64,000 bases of DNA from assembly GCA_963921425.1 (NCBI GenBank), contig OY992835.1:10664001-10728000 (forward strand), in the 5' to 3' direction. Below, in pieces: positions 36,700-47,517 of the stretch. Numbering within the stretch: the first letter of the stretch is position 1; every line of letters begins with the position of its first letter. This DNA comes from Dryas octopetala. Lineage: Eukaryota; Streptophyta; Magnoliopsida; Rosales; Rosaceae. Under the pieces are notes generated by a model. The model worked only from the letters and a program-made list of their open reading frames with translations. It was not told where the DNA came from and did no database searches. Made by a program: the position numbers and the translations under genes.

Positions 36700-37325
36700 T
36701 TATATTTATATCAGTTTGATCTTCATACTTCTTATTTAAAAAATTTAATTTTCAATGACACCGTAAAATAGACAACTAGCCACTCTAAATACTCCACCTA
36801 AGAAATAAGAGTTAGAGATTAGGAAGAAACTCACTCTTCATTAAACCAGGAACTTCATATTTCTTATAATCTGAATTGCCTCCGAATCAAGAGGGAGGAG
36901 GATTTAAATAGACATGGCATGGAACAACCTTCCACTTATAGGTTATATCAAAAGTCTATATTTAATACCTAAAGAGACACATTGAACTTAAGAAACATTT
37001 ATTAAATGATAAATTAACCAAGAGATAATTATTTTCAAGGTGCTGGACCAGATTTGATGTCACTAAACTTTTTTAATTTTGCCAATTGAGATTGTTCAGT
37101 CAATTTACACACTTTCCGTTCAAAGCTCCGTTTGCATAAAACTATGTGTCAATCACGTGCCTTCATTTTTTAGGGCAGAATGGTCACTCTAAACTATATC
37201 ATAACTCCACAACGTAAATTGACAAAATTGACTGAACAACTTCAATTGGCAAAATTGAAAAAATTTGGGAACTAAATTTTTCAAATTAGAAATCTAGGGA
37301 CCAAACTAATACATATAAATTTTTC
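36700..37325. mobile_element. Foldback MITE with an inserted stretch in its left arm
   Basis: The right arm (about 37205-37325) is complementary to left-arm pieces at about 36700-36750 and 37060-37110 (words AATTTTGCCAATTGA, TTGTTCAGTCAATTT). About 310 bases (36750-37060) interrupt the left arm and look like a later insertion of unknown kind. The inner hairpin 37066-37255 is the clearest part. Edges approximate. Confidence 0.5.
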
Positions 37326-38019
37326 AATTTTATATGGCACATTAAACATACTCATGTTTAGGATTACAGATACATCAATATTGTTTTTATGACTGTAATT
37401 TATTTCCTCAAGTAGTATTTTGTGTGTAGTATGTTTAGCATTAAGGGTTGAAAATTTTTGTTTATCAATTTATCTCATTTGCTGAACACTATCTCATTTT
37501 CTAGTATGATTATGAAGTTGTAGCTGTTACTTTGCATTTTGTTTTGGCACTTGTTTGTTGCTTCAATTCTTAGTTGACATGAAACAACAAGAAATAAATT
37601 TTTTGTTTCAAATGCAACCTTATACGTTGTTGGGGTTCAGGGACGGAGCCAGGATTGAAAATTTGGGGGGGCTGAAACTTAGTGAAGAAACACCATTAAA
37701 CTTAGCCCATTACAGAGACGAAGTTCTCTCTCCAATTTACGAACAAACATCATTGATTTCTTACCTGGGTTTGAACTCTGGAGAGAAGTGTGGAGTTAGT
37801 GAAGAAAAATAGATGAGCAAACTGATTGGTTGCTCTGAAGCCTGAAGAGGTCCACACAATGAACCGCTAAAGACTAAAGGCTGAAGCAAAAGAAGAGAGA
37901 AGTAGGGGAGAAGGAACAACATATCGTGAAATAAAATAAAGGGAAACAGAAAGCCTCAAAGGAAAATAATGGGCTGGAGATCAGGAGATGGGTCATGGGT
38001 GGGGGCTGTACATTAATAA
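37326..38019. other. Intergenic with a transposon-end-like motif
   Basis: CAGGGACGGAGCCAGGATTG at 37641-37660, followed by GGGGGGGCTGAAAC, is a motif common at plant repeat ends; no partner end was identified. The frame 37555-37812 crosses it and is not a gene. Confidence 0.35.
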
Positions 38020-40408
38020 GGGAAACTTAGAGTCCAGTTCATTTTATGAGTCTTTCTTAGACCAATACCGGTAATGATTTAAGGTTTTTAATTAACTCCT
38101 TTTATTTTTCTTCTTTGACGGCTTTATGTTAGGTTTTAACTCCGAAATTTTGGGCGGAAAAATCTAACATGCAGCCTCTACAAAGCCCACTCTACATCCT
38201 AGGAGGGGAAATACCCTTCAAATCGGGGAATGACTTTATTATAAATTAAAAGAATTTTCTTATAAATTAAAAGGACTTTATTATGAATTAAAATGATTTT
38301 TTTATAAATTATTATGAATTTAAAGAATTTTTTTATAAATTTTAAAACATTCTCGGTCTCCATCTAAAAACTGTTTTTCTAAAAGAACTAAGTCTAATTA
38401 TTTCTATTAATAATGGGTATTTGCCTACCTTGGGTGAGTGGGTGATGCATGTTTCATTGTTTTGTCTTTTTTTTGGGGGGGGGGGGGGGCTATGGGCTTA
38501 TTCATATATAGCTATTTAAAAAATGAGGGCAGGCTTGAGCACGCCCAGCCCTCCACTAAGATTCTTCCCTGTTGGGGTTATTGATAACATGCATTGGAAG
38601 TTGTCTTTGGACAAAGTATCTTAAAAAATGAGGTAGTTTCTATGTCAAACTCTAGATTTAGGGTAAAAAACTTATCTTATTCTTCTCCTTATTGGAGCTA
38701 TATATATGAATAAAATTACATGTAGCCTTGTTAAACAACAGAAGTAAGGAAGGTAATAATATATACACATAATTACAAAGTCCTACTCACTCAATATTCT
38801 GCACCTACGTACTCTTAGCTAGTGCATTTGGTGCAATGGCTAATTTTCTTGTTTCCTAAGCTTTTACTTGGCATGACTTTTTTTTTTTTTTTTGAAAATA
38901 AAACATATCATTGCATTAAAACAGCCAAAAAGGCAGAGAGAATACAAAATATAAGCCCAAAGGCTTACAAGAAAACAAAAACCCACAAAAATGGAGCAGA
39001 AAAACCCACAGAAAATATAAGATCTCATAACATCGGTATCGAGCAGATACTATAACCACCAAACGGAGTCAGAGAGACACCGTAGGAATTAGCGAACTAG
39101 TCGCGTTTGGGTTCACGATCCTACCAACATCTCTAAGTCGAGGCTGACAATAGCGCAAAGTGGCAAATCGGGCAGTAGTAACCGGTGGAAACATGATCGG
39201 TACCAGCGAAAATAATGACTTCCTAACACCTTATGATGAGCGCCAGAGAAAACCTGAAAGCATCAAAACACAAAACAAACCAAATCGGAAAAACTCTCAC
39301 GAAGAGAGGTGGTGAAACTCTCGCAAGGAGAGATGGAAACGCTATCACTTATTGGGAGGAGAGTATCCCAAAGGACAAAAATAAAAACACAGAAAAATGA
39401 AAATAAAAACAAAGGAGAAAGGGGTGAGGGGAGGAGCAGTCTGTGAGAACACAAGGGCCGCTCCTTCCCCATGGATAGGTTGAGGAGAAGAAAGAGTTTT
39501 TTTCTTTTGGGGTGGTGGCTAGGGTTTTTCCCTAACTGTGCGTCAGCCCCAGCTTAGGTATTAATAGTGAAGTTACAAATATTATCCACTCATTTACTTG
39601 GCAGAAGTTCACTTAACAATATTATCCACGTGCATGGAGGGGTTAGAAACTGTTTAGGGATCATTCCTATATTAGAGACATGTCACATGAGTGCAATCCC
39701 ATATCGGACAACTAGCTAGTGAGTCATATATTGTGATTTAAAGATCGAAAGAAACCACAAACTAATGTGTCAGGGTCTTTTAGCAAAACCTTATGCCCAT
39801 TTGGCGTTGCAGTTGGCTAAATTTGGGGGTAATTCGGCATGTGTGATGTGTGATGTGTGAGGGCTCATGATTGTGCGTGGCCAAACTCATCCATTGTCTT
39901 CGCACAACAAGAACATAATATTATTAATGGCCGGCCATGCGAAACAATAATATAAAAAAGTGAGGCTTGGTGGCTCAATATTTTTAACGAATGCATGCGT
40001 TGGGCGACTTATATAATATAGGTAATTAGATTTTGATTCTTTAAAAAATTAATTTTTAAATGAAGACCCGGAGTGTTTTAAAATTTATAAAAAAATTCTT
40101 TTAATTAATAATCAAATCCTTTAATTTATAAGATTTTTTTTTTAATTCATAATAAAGTCATTTTAATTTATAAGAAAATCTTTTTAAATCATAATAAAGT
40201 CATTTTCCGATTTGAAGGTATTTCCCTCATTTTAAAGGGTATTTTCCCTTCTAGGGTGTAGAGTGGGCTTTCCACCCAAAATTCTGGAGTTAAAACCTAA
40301 CATAAAGCCGTCAAAGAAGAAAAATAAAATGACTTAATTAAAAACCTAAATTGCTACCGATTTTAGTTTAAGAAAGACTCATAAAATGGACTGTACTCTA
40401 AACCTCCC
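38020..40408. mobile_element. Long-TIR element (about 2.4 kb), probably Mutator-like
   Basis: Left terminus GGGAAACTTAGAGTCCAGTT and inverted right terminus GGGAGGTTTAGAGTACAGTC. The inverted similarity runs about 350 bases per side, through TTTGACGGCTTTATGTTAGG, TTTTAACTCC and runs of TATAAATTAAAAG. I found no clear target duplication. The interior has a G17 tract near 38474-38490 and a LINE-type insertion at 38874-39592. No transposase frame. Confidence 0.65.
38874..39592 (-). mobile_element. LINE-type insertion (719 bp), internally deleted or non-autonomous
   Basis: Poly-T of about 14 at the plus-strand left edge (a poly-A tail on the minus strand), flanked by perfect TTTACTTGGCA at 38863-38873 and 39593-39603. 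The 5' part holds a CTAGCCACCACCCC motif and a telobox-like AGGGAAAAACCCTA. A 69-codon frame at 39263-39472 has no recognisable domain. Confidence 0.7.
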
Positions 40409-40850
40409 TATATAATATCAAACCCTCTAGTCCTCTAGTCCTCTAGAGTCAAGAGTGGGGTGTTGACTGTTGACCGTTAGATCTAGAAGCAATAATGATT
40501 AGATATGTAGGAATAAAGAAGTATACAAGTAAGCAAGAAAAATAGGATATAGCTGGATCTATGATATGATCAAGTTTAACTCATAATTTTTAGACTATAT
40601 AAGAAGAGAGCGAGAGAGGAAAGGGTCTTTAGCTATGAGTAATATTTCCGATTCTTAGAAATTTCTACACATACATTATTGATCGCAACTTGTGGTTACA
40701 TCTCATATCAACGATTTGTGTGTGGGTGGGTGGGTGGGTGGGAAAACATTCTTTTGTGCGGGTGCAGCAGCTCATGTACCTTTGATAGCATCTTCCAAAT
40801 TTCTGATGTGACAAAAACAAAAAAAACAACGGAGTTTCAAACATATAGTC
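40409..40850. other. Intergenic with simple repeats
   Basis: A (TCCTCTAG)n-like triplication near 40425-40447 and a (GGGT)n run near 40722-40742. The LINE target site lies at the right edge. Confidence 0.5.
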
Positions 40851-41022
40851 TTTTTTTTTTTTTTTGGTCAACGGTGATTCATTAAAGCCCAACAAGGCAA
40901 AAGAAGACAAACAGAGGAAAGGCCTATGGCCAGCGTCGCTACAGCAAAGAGGAAACGACATGAAATAGAAACAAACATAAAGAAAGGTGATAAGGGAGCT
41001 ATTTTCGATCCAGACTGAGAGA

Positions 41023-44000
41023 CTAGATCGAAGGAGCTACCCCATCACTGGTAGCACTAAAACTTGGAGGTCCAGGCAGGCCATCACGAGATAAAATGCG
41101 AACAAAGGAGGAAGGGGGTCGTTGGACCCAATTTGAGGGGCACATCCTCCGTCGAGATTGCGCAGCGATGAAGTCCGCCGCGATATTGTTACTCCTGGGA
41201 ATCCACTTCCAGGCTGAAGAACTAAAGGCAGCCGACGAGCGTTTTATGGCTTCAATGATTGTAAAGATACGCCAATTGCAGTTCGAAGCACACCCGGTGA
41301 TGCTCTGAATTAGCTCCTTGTTGTCGGCTTCAAAAATGACATTAGAGAAGTTGCTAGACTGGGCAAGATTCACCGCCTCCCAAGCTGCCATTGCTTCCGC
41401 TTCCAACGGGGATGATGCCAAAGCATACTTCGCTACACCACCGCAGAGAGTCCCTACGTGGTTCCTTGCAACTACACCCAGCCCTGTTTCCAGCGAAGTG
41501 GGGTCCCAGGCTCCGTCAATATTAAGTTTGATGAACCCAGGTGGTGGAGGAACCCAAAGAGGGGCAGAGCTAGGAGTAATGGGTGCTGTTGGAATTGAAT
41601 GTGGGGCCTTCGCTGAAGAATCAAGCTGGAGGAATTCCAGAGCTGCAACATCTGCTCGTCTTGCAGTTTCTACAGGGGAGACAGGACTGGCGTGATAAAT
41701 GAAGTTGCACCGCTCCTTCCAAATTTCCCAGCAGAGGAAGGATTTCATAGTAAGGAGCCTATCAAGATTCGCCTTAGAGGTACCTGCAGAGGTTGTTAGA
41801 TTTAAAAACCAATGAGCCATTGTTGTTATTTCTGAGATTTGGAACCTGTAAGTGGTGCAGCTGGAGAACCATGCCCCCCTGGTCCAGGGGCATAAAAACA
41901 GGACATGCTCAATTGTCTCAGGAAATTCCCCACACACACTACACAAGGGGGAGGGCAGGCATTTTCTCCTGAAAAGATTGTTGAAAGTAGGAATGTCATT
42001 GTTTAGGGCCTTCCAGAGAAAAGCACGAATCTTTGGTAATGTTTTTAATGCCCATAGTTGCTTCCAGACTTGTGGGCTGGTTTGTTGGGAGGTACCAGGG
42101 CTTGTAGAAGCAGAAATGAGAGCCTTGGAGTGTATAAAATGGTACCCGGACTTAACCGTGAAACAACCATTCTTAGTGTGGGGCCAAACGAATCTATCAG
42201 CTTGGTCTTCCGCTCCCAAGGCAATAGTACTTATAGCTCTGCAAGTGAACTGATCAACTAGGTGGGCAATGGGGGAGAGGTTCCAGGACCTTTTCGACCA
42301 ATCAATGAGCTCTTCCACTTTAGTAGGAGGTTGATCGAGTGAACCCTGTGATTGGATTAGCCCAGTGGGATGATTGGGGATCCATTTGTCAACCCTTGGA
42401 TCAATTGTAGCACCATTGCCCACCTGCCATAAGCCACCCTTTAGGAGTAAATCACGGCCATGCAGTAAGCTACACCAGGCCCATGACGGCTTGGCTCCTT
42501 TTCGAGCATTCAGGATATTTCCATTTGGGTAGTAAATGCTCTTTAGAATTCTTGCACAGAGGGAGTGAGGGGAGGCATAAAGTCTCCAACATTGTTTTGC
42601 AAGGAGTGCATCATTAAAATCCTGTAGTGAACGAAATCCCATACCCCCCGAGAGCTTTGGGAAACAAAGGAAATCCCAAGAACTCCAGTGAATTTTCCTT
42701 TTGTCATCCTCCACTTGACCCCACCAAAACTTGGCTAAAAGGGAATCGATATTAGCACAAAGAGAGTTGGGGAATTTGAAACAATGCATTGGGTAATTAG
42801 GAATTGCAAGAGCAACAGCCTTTATAAGGGTTTCTCTGCCTGCATTGTTGAGAGTCTTCTGCCTCCAACCTTGAATTCTGCTCAAAATTCTATCCTTCAC
42901 AAAGCCCAACGCTAATTTCTTAGACCTTCCCCAAACAGTGGGGAGGCCCAAATATCGGCCTGGATCCTCTTTAGATTCCACAGAAAGAATGCCACAAAGT
43001 TCCTGTCTCACCAAAAGAGGGGTGTTTGGGGAGAAAAATAAGTTGGACTTATGAAAATTCACGAGTTGCCCCGACGCCGAACAGTAGGAATCAAGGACTC
43101 CCTTGAGGCTTAGGCAGTTCTGGGTTGTAGCCTTTAGGAACAGCAGGGAATCGTCCGCGAAGAACAAATGTGAAAGGATTGGTCCATTAGTGCTAAGGGA
43201 GAGCCCATGCAGCCGGTTTCCAGCGACTTCATTAGAGAGCATTGAGGATAGAGTTTCAGAAACAAAAAGGAACAAGTAAGGGGATAGAGGATCCCCTTGT
43301 CTCAGCCCCCGGCTGGGAAAAAAATTTTTTCCTTTCTTTCCGTTGACAGTCACCGTAAAAGACACTGTGCGTATGCACTCCATTAACAAATCAACCCATC
43401 TCGGGTCAAAACCCATTCTTAACATTGAGGCCTCCAAGAAGTCCCACTCTACTCGATCATACGCTTTATTCATGTCAAGCTTGAGACCCAACTCAAAAAC
43501 CTTCCCCGTTTTCTTCAACTTTAAATGGTGATAAGCCTCATGAGCAACCAAAATGTTGTCCTGGATTTGACGGTCTAGCACAAAGGCACATTGGTTTGGG
43601 GAGATGATTTCTGGGAGAATATTCTTCAACCTATTTGCCAAAACTTTTGCAAGTATTTTATAAGAGTAGTTGCAGAGGCTGATAGGTCGGAATTGAGTAA
43701 TGGACTCCGGTTCTGGGATCTTCGGGATGAGGACAATGTTTGTCTGATTAAGCTCGGGGATGAGAGACCCCCCATTGAAGAAATCAGCAGCTGCGCCCTG
43801 GATAGTTTCCTGAATAATAGGCCAAAAGGATTTATAGAACAGACCCTGAAAGCCGTCCGGGCCTGGAGCCTTAAAGGCGCCCATTTGAGTGGCAGCTTCA
43901 TATACCTCAGTGGCGACAAAGGGACGGAGAAGTTCCGTGTTCATTTCGTTTGTGATAACAGGGGGGATGTGAGATAGGGCGTCATGCAGAGGTCTTGGGC

Positions 44001-45204
44001 CCAGGGTTGTAAAAATATTCTGAAAGTACAATTCAAATTCACTGCGGATAAGGCTTTCATCCGCTAGCCAACTGCCGTTAAGAGATTTAATCTTGAGGAT
44101 TCTGTTCCTTTGTCTTCGCTGGAGTGTAGTAAGATGAAAGAATTTAGAATTTGAATCCCCTTCTTTCAACCATTGGATTCTAGAACGTTGTTTCCAGTAG
44201 GACTCCTCTCTGCCCCATAACAAAGCAATTTCTTTTTTGATCTCAGCACATCTTTCGACAAAGAGAGGAGAGTCCTGCTTTGACTCTAGCTCAGCAATAT
44301 GACACTGGATGGCCTTTCTGTTGTTTCCGAATTTTGTTTTACTCCAAGGCAAAAGCTCATTTTTGACTATCCAGAGCTTCCGGTGCCATTGCCAACCTGC
44401 AGATCCAGCAACTGGTTTGGACCAGCCCCTCCTCACCACCTCAGCACAATCCTTTTCTTTTGCCCAAAACGCCTCAAACCGAAACGGTTTAGGACCTTTG
44501 CAGAGGGGTGGGGCAGTAAGAATGATTATAGGATTATGATCAGACCCAATGGCTGGACCATGAATCACTGTAGTTTCAGGCCAAAGAATAGTCCAATTAG
44601 AGTTCACCAAAGCTCTATCCAGGCGACATTTTATAAGACCTACTCCAGGCCAATTACGACGCCACGTAAACCTTGACCCTTTAAAGCCTGGATCGGAAAG
44701 ATCATTGTGACTGATGAACTCTCTGAGGTATCTGGTTCGCCCAAAATCCCAAACTCGGCCCCCTTCTTTTTCATGGGGCCCAATAGTTTCATTAAAATCT
44801 CCCGCACACAACCACGGGCCATCAAAAACATCTTTGAGGTGCTCAATAGCCTTCCAGAAGGCTGGTTTTTCTTGATCACGACATGGGCCGTAGAACCAAG
44901 AGGCTCGAAAGAAAGTACCATCAGACAGAGTGACAATAGTATCTACAAGGTGTTTAGAAGAAAGAACAATTTGAACATTAACAGAGTCAGACCACCAAAG
45001 AGCCAAACCTCCTCCTCTGTTTTCTGGGTTCACGTACCAACTATGCTGCATATTACAACTTCTACGGAGATGCTCTATTCTCTCACCATGCGACCAAGTT
45101 TCTGAGAGAAAGAGTATCACAGGGCGGTATTTCCGGGTGAGCTCCCGGAGAGTACCTGTCGGGTCCTGCCCTAATCCCCGACAGTTCCAAGCCATGTAAC
45201 TCAT
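41023..45204 (-). CDS. LINE ORF2: endonuclease, reverse transcriptase, RNase H
   Basis: 1,393 residues, ATG start at 45204. The AP-endonuclease-like domain is at about 1-225, with N7 (AWNCRGLG), E35 (LSETW), D136/N138 (GDFNE) and the D222/H223 pair (GSDHNP). The reverse transcriptase spans about 440-720, with RPISLCNYSYKILAKVLANR, LDMNKAYDRVEWDF, GLRQGDPLSPYLF and catalytic FADD (YADD in many relatives). A zf-RVT domain follows (KTLPKIRAFLWKAL, CSVCGEFPETIEHVLFLCPW). A C-terminal RNase H of the plant LINE type (LNIDGAWDP, EADNKELI, IPRSNNIAADFIA) closes the frame. It overlaps the end of ORF1 by ATGA, the arrangement for stop-restart translation. The product nicks target DNA and primes reverse transcription of its own RNA. 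Confidence 0.95.
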   Translation of the reverse strand: MSYMAWNCRGLGQDPTGTLRELTRKYRPVILFLSETWSHGERIEHLRRSCNMQHSWYVNPENRGGGLALWWSDSVNVQIVLSSKHLVDTIVTLSDGTFFRASWFYGPCRDQEKPAFWKAIEHLKDVFDGPWLCAGDFNETIGPHEKEGGRVWDFGRTRYLREFISHNDLSDPGFKGSRFTWRRNWPGVGLIKCRLDRALVNSNWTILWPETTVIHGPAIGSDHNPIIILTAPPLCKGPKPFRFEAFWAKEKDCAEVVRRGWSKPVAGSAGWQWHRKLWIVKNELLPWSKTKFGNNRKAIQCHIAELESKQDSPLFVERCAEIKKEIALLWGREESYWKQRSRIQWLKEGDSNSKFFHLTTLQRRQRNRILKIKSLNGSWLADESLIRSEFELYFQNIFTTLGPRPLHDALSHIPPVITNEMNTELLRPFVATEVYEAATQMGAFKAPGPDGFQGLFYKSFWPIIQETIQGAAADFFNGGSLIPELNQTNIVLIPKIPEPESITQFRPISLCNYSYKILAKVLANRLKNILPEIISPNQCAFVLDRQIQDNILVAHEAYHHLKLKKTGKVFELGLKLDMNKAYDRVEWDFLEASMLRMGFDPRWVDLLMECIRTVSFTVTVNGKKGKNFFPSRGLRQGDPLSPYLFLFVSETLSSMLSNEVAGNRLHGLSLSTNGPILSHLFFADDSLLFLKATTQNCLSLKGVLDSYCSASGQLVNFHKSNLFFSPNTPLLVRQELCGILSVESKEDPGRYLGLPTVWGRSKKLALGFVKDRILSRIQGWRQKTLNNAGRETLIKAVALAIPNYPMHCFKFPNSLCANIDSLLAKFWWGQVEDDKRKIHWSSWDFLCFPKLSGGMGFRSLQDFNDALLAKQCWRLYASPHSLCARILKSIYYPNGNILNARKGAKPSWAWCSLLHGRDLLLKGGLWQVGNGATIDPRVDKWIPNHPTGLIQSQGSLDQPPTKVEELIDWSKRSWNLSPIAHLVDQFTCRAISTIALGAEDQADRFVWPHTKNGCFTVKSGYHFIHSKALISASTSPGTSQQTSPQVWKQLWALKTLPKIRAFLWKALNNDIPTFNNLFRRKCLPSPLCSVCGEFPETIEHVLFLCPWTRGAWFSSCTTYRFQISEITTMAHWFLNLTTSAGTSKANLDRLLTMKSFLCWEIWKERCNFIYHASPVSPVETARRADVAALEFLQLDSSAKAPHSIPTAPITPSSAPLWVPPPPGFIKLNIDGAWDPTSLETGLGVVARNHVGTLCGGVAKYALASSPLEAEAMAAWEAVNLAQSSNFSNVIFEADNKELIQSITGCASNCNWRIFTIIEAIKRSSAAFSSSAWKWIPRSNNIAADFIAAQSRRRMCPSNWVQRPPSSFVRILSRDGLPGPPSFSATSDGVAPSI

Positions 45205-47126
45205 GGCGCCCCCGTGGCTGTTTGGGGCCAGCCACCACGGCCCTGGACGGAAGAGTCCTCATTTGGAATTTGGGAGTAAGTCTCTGTCCTGGAGGAAGAA
45301 GGGGAGAAAGAAGTTTCATTCTCAGGACTTTCTTTTACTGGGACCTCGAAGAGGTTCAGTTTTGTTGGGAGGGCCTGCTGTTGCAAGTTTCTTCTGCCCC
45401 TCCCTCTGCGACCTCTTCCTCTACCTCGTGTAGAAGAGTAAACAATTGGTTCAAAGGGTTCCTTAGGTGAAGAGCTAGCAGGTTTTGTGGATCTGGTCTT
45501 TTTAATGGGTTGGGATGTTTGTGGGGGTGTTTGTCTTTTTTTGAGGTAAGGTTGTGGAAGGTTGGTAGAAGTATAAAGGGTTGTTGTTTCTGTTGTTTGA
45601 GGGGAAAGGTCCCTAATTTCGGTAGGAGGGGACTTGGGAAGGACAGTGGAAGAGGGAGAGGGGCAAACTTGGTTGTTAGGTAAAGGACCTTTTGGACCTA
45701 CAAAGAGGGGCGACAGTGAGGCTAGATCCTCCAAAAGAGAAGGTGTTACAACGAGTGGAGAAGTTAAGGGTGTTGGGAAAATGGAATTCAGGGGGATATA
45801 GTCAAAAGGCGGGGGAAGGAAAGTGGGGTGGCACTGGAGATCAACCTTGTTGATAGGCTCTGTTTGTTTTGGCTTGAGAGGTTGCAAAGTTTTAGTTGGG
45901 GAAGGGGAAAGAGCTGTCAAGGTTACGGGAACAGGATTTGAGTGGATAACTAGTTGTTTACTTTTCTCACTCTCTTGACACAGTGAGGACAAAAGGGACA
46001 AAGTGTTTTTTGCAATTTGATGATCAGGAAGCGTATAGGAGTGGTTAAAGTCTGAAAAAGGATGAGATGAGTCTGGGTGATTTGACAAGGTTAGGAAGGG
46101 GTTGGGCCCGAGGTCAAAACTTTGTTTAGAAGCATCAGGAGAGAGTCTTGTGGAAAAGCACACATCAACATCAGTAAGGTGGGTGGCTACTCGCTTGCCT
46201 TTTTCTGCCAATAGAGACAGATGAGAAAAAGAAGTACCAGGTTCAGAGAGGTTGACAACTGCGCTGGTTACACTTGGTTTCTGTGTCCTCCAACTAGCCG
46301 TTGTACGAGGAGGTTCAAGTTTGTATGGTTCGAAGCGGTCACCTGGCCGCCTACGCCGAAGAGGTTCCCGAGGCGCCACCGCCCTGTTGTGGGTAGTGCT
46401 TTCCCGTTCACGGCGGCGGATGGGTGGTGCACTCATCCATTCTCCAAACAAGACACCTGGGGGGAGGTTTGTCTTCTCAAATGAGCATCCACTGCTGTGC
46501 CCAAGTCTGCCACAGTGATAGCAGAATTTTGCAAGGTTCTCAAAACCAAATTCAACCCACGATTCTGTGCCGTCATCACTGCGTGGGAGACAGAAACCCG
46601 CTGGTAGTGGCTCTGTTCCATCTAAAAGAACTCTGGCTCTTACAAAACTGCATGCTCCATCGGAAGTAAGAAGGGGGTCTTCAACTTCCAAAGCTGAGCC
46701 AAAGTGAGCAGCAATATTTCTTATATTTCCCACAGTTTGAAACTTTGGGGGTAGCCCTCTCATTTGTATCCAGAAACTGATTAGGTGGGTTGGAACTTCC
46801 TCCAGGGCCACATCACATGGCCAAGTTTGGATGTGAAAATTGAAACCCATCACTTTCCAGGGGGAGCCATCGAGTAACCTCCTTGCAGTACGATCATTCT
46901 CGGCTGTAATGGTAAAGACGGGATCGTCTTTATCTTCACGGGAGGAAAGCCGTAACTGGCCGCAGCGCTCGAGAGCTCTTCGGATCATACCTTTGAGAGC
47001 CCCTTTGTTTGGGATCTTAGAAGCAAAGATTGTACCTACCAACCGGACCCCATTGGTGATATCATTGATCTGGAGAGATTCCTCCAGGTGGATAACAAGG
47101 TTGTTTGAGGGAGTTTCCCCGTCCAT
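45201..47126 (-). CDS. LINE ORF1: DUF4283 / CCHC zinc knuckle RNA-binding protein
   Basis: 641 residues from the ATG at 47126 (MDGETPSNNLVIHLEES). The DUF4283 domain is at about 20-150 (SKIPNKGALKGMIRRAL, GFNFHIQTWPCDVALEEVP). A zinc knuckle follows (CYHCGRLGHSSGC, near 205-225), then a long Ser/Pro/Thr-rich linker and an RGRGRGRRGRGRR-type basic tail. This is the usual nucleic-acid-binding ORF1 of plant LINEs, expected to coat the element RNA. Confidence 0.9.
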   Translation of the reverse strand: MDGETPSNNLVIHLEESLQINDITNGVRLVGTIFASKIPNKGALKGMIRRALERCGQLRLSSREDKDDPVFTITAENDRTARRLLDGSPWKVMGFNFHIQTWPCDVALEEVPTHLISFWIQMRGLPPKFQTVGNIRNIAAHFGSALEVEDPLLTSDGACSFVRARVLLDGTEPLPAGFCLPRSDDGTESWVEFGFENLAKFCYHCGRLGHSSGCSFEKTNLPPGVLFGEWMSAPPIRRRERESTTHNRAVAPREPLRRRRPGDRFEPYKLEPPRTTASWRTQKPSVTSAVVNLSEPGTSFSHLSLLAEKGKRVATHLTDVDVCFSTRLSPDASKQSFDLGPNPFLTLSNHPDSSHPFSDFNHSYTLPDHQIAKNTLSLLSSLCQESEKSKQLVIHSNPVPVTLTALSPSPTKTLQPLKPKQTEPINKVDLQCHPTFLPPPFDYIPLNSIFPTPLTSPLVVTPSLLEDLASLSPLFVGPKGPLPNNQVCPSPSSTVLPKSPPTEIRDLSPQTTETTTLYTSTNLPQPYLKKRQTPPQTSQPIKKTRSTKPASSSPKEPFEPIVYSSTRGRGRGRRGRGRRNLQQQALPTKLNLFEVPVKESPENETSFSPSSSRTETYSQIPNEDSSVQGRGGWPQTATGAP

Positions 47127-47352
47127 TAAGTGAGGGGAGGAGAGCTGGACGAAGACACTGCTTAAGGAGAGAAACAGTAAGGAACAAAGGGAGAGAAGAG
47201 GGAATGAAAAAAGGCTGTTAAGGGGGGAAGGAAACAGATTTGTGGGGAAAGGTGAGGAGAGGTGAAAGTTGAGAGAATGAGAAGAAAGAGATTTAAGGGG
47301 TTGAAGACTTGAACTGACTGAGAATAGCTCAGGGAGTTGCCAAGAAATGGAA

Positions 47353-47412
47353 GAACTCTCATGCGAGAGGGAAAACTCTCATGCGAGAGGGAAAGCTCTC
47401 ATGCGAGAGGGA
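47353..47412. repeat. Three tandem 20-bp units at the LINE 5' end
   Basis: Units of AAACTCTCATGCGAGAGGGA type at 47354-47372, 47373-47392 and 47393-47412. Each contains the near-palindrome CTCTCATGCGAGAG. Confidence 0.85.
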
Positions 47413-47517
47413 ATTCACTGCTTTGCATTTTTTTCTTAGTTTTGGCACTATCCTCTTCTATATACTTTTGATATAGTCAAACAAATTTCAAATGAGTAAA
47501 ATTGAGATCGATAAAGA

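Larger units (their letters stand above)
40851..47470 (-). mobile_element. Full-length plant L1-type LINE, both ORFs open
   Basis: About 6.6 kb on the minus strand: 5' region (47127-47470) with a triple repeat, ORF1 (45201-47126), ORF2 (41023-45204), a 3' tail of about 170 bases and poly-A (poly-T at 40851-40865). Putative 8-bp target duplication ATATAGTC at 40843-40850 and 47471-47478; this is short for a LINE, so the 5' edge is less sure than the 3' edge. Both ORFs are uninterrupted over about 2,030 codons, suggesting a young copy. Confidence 0.85.

Noticed and set aside
41096-46669. Several plus-strand frames across the LINE
   Set aside because: All are antisense to the two LINE ORFs, which have clear catalytic motifs.
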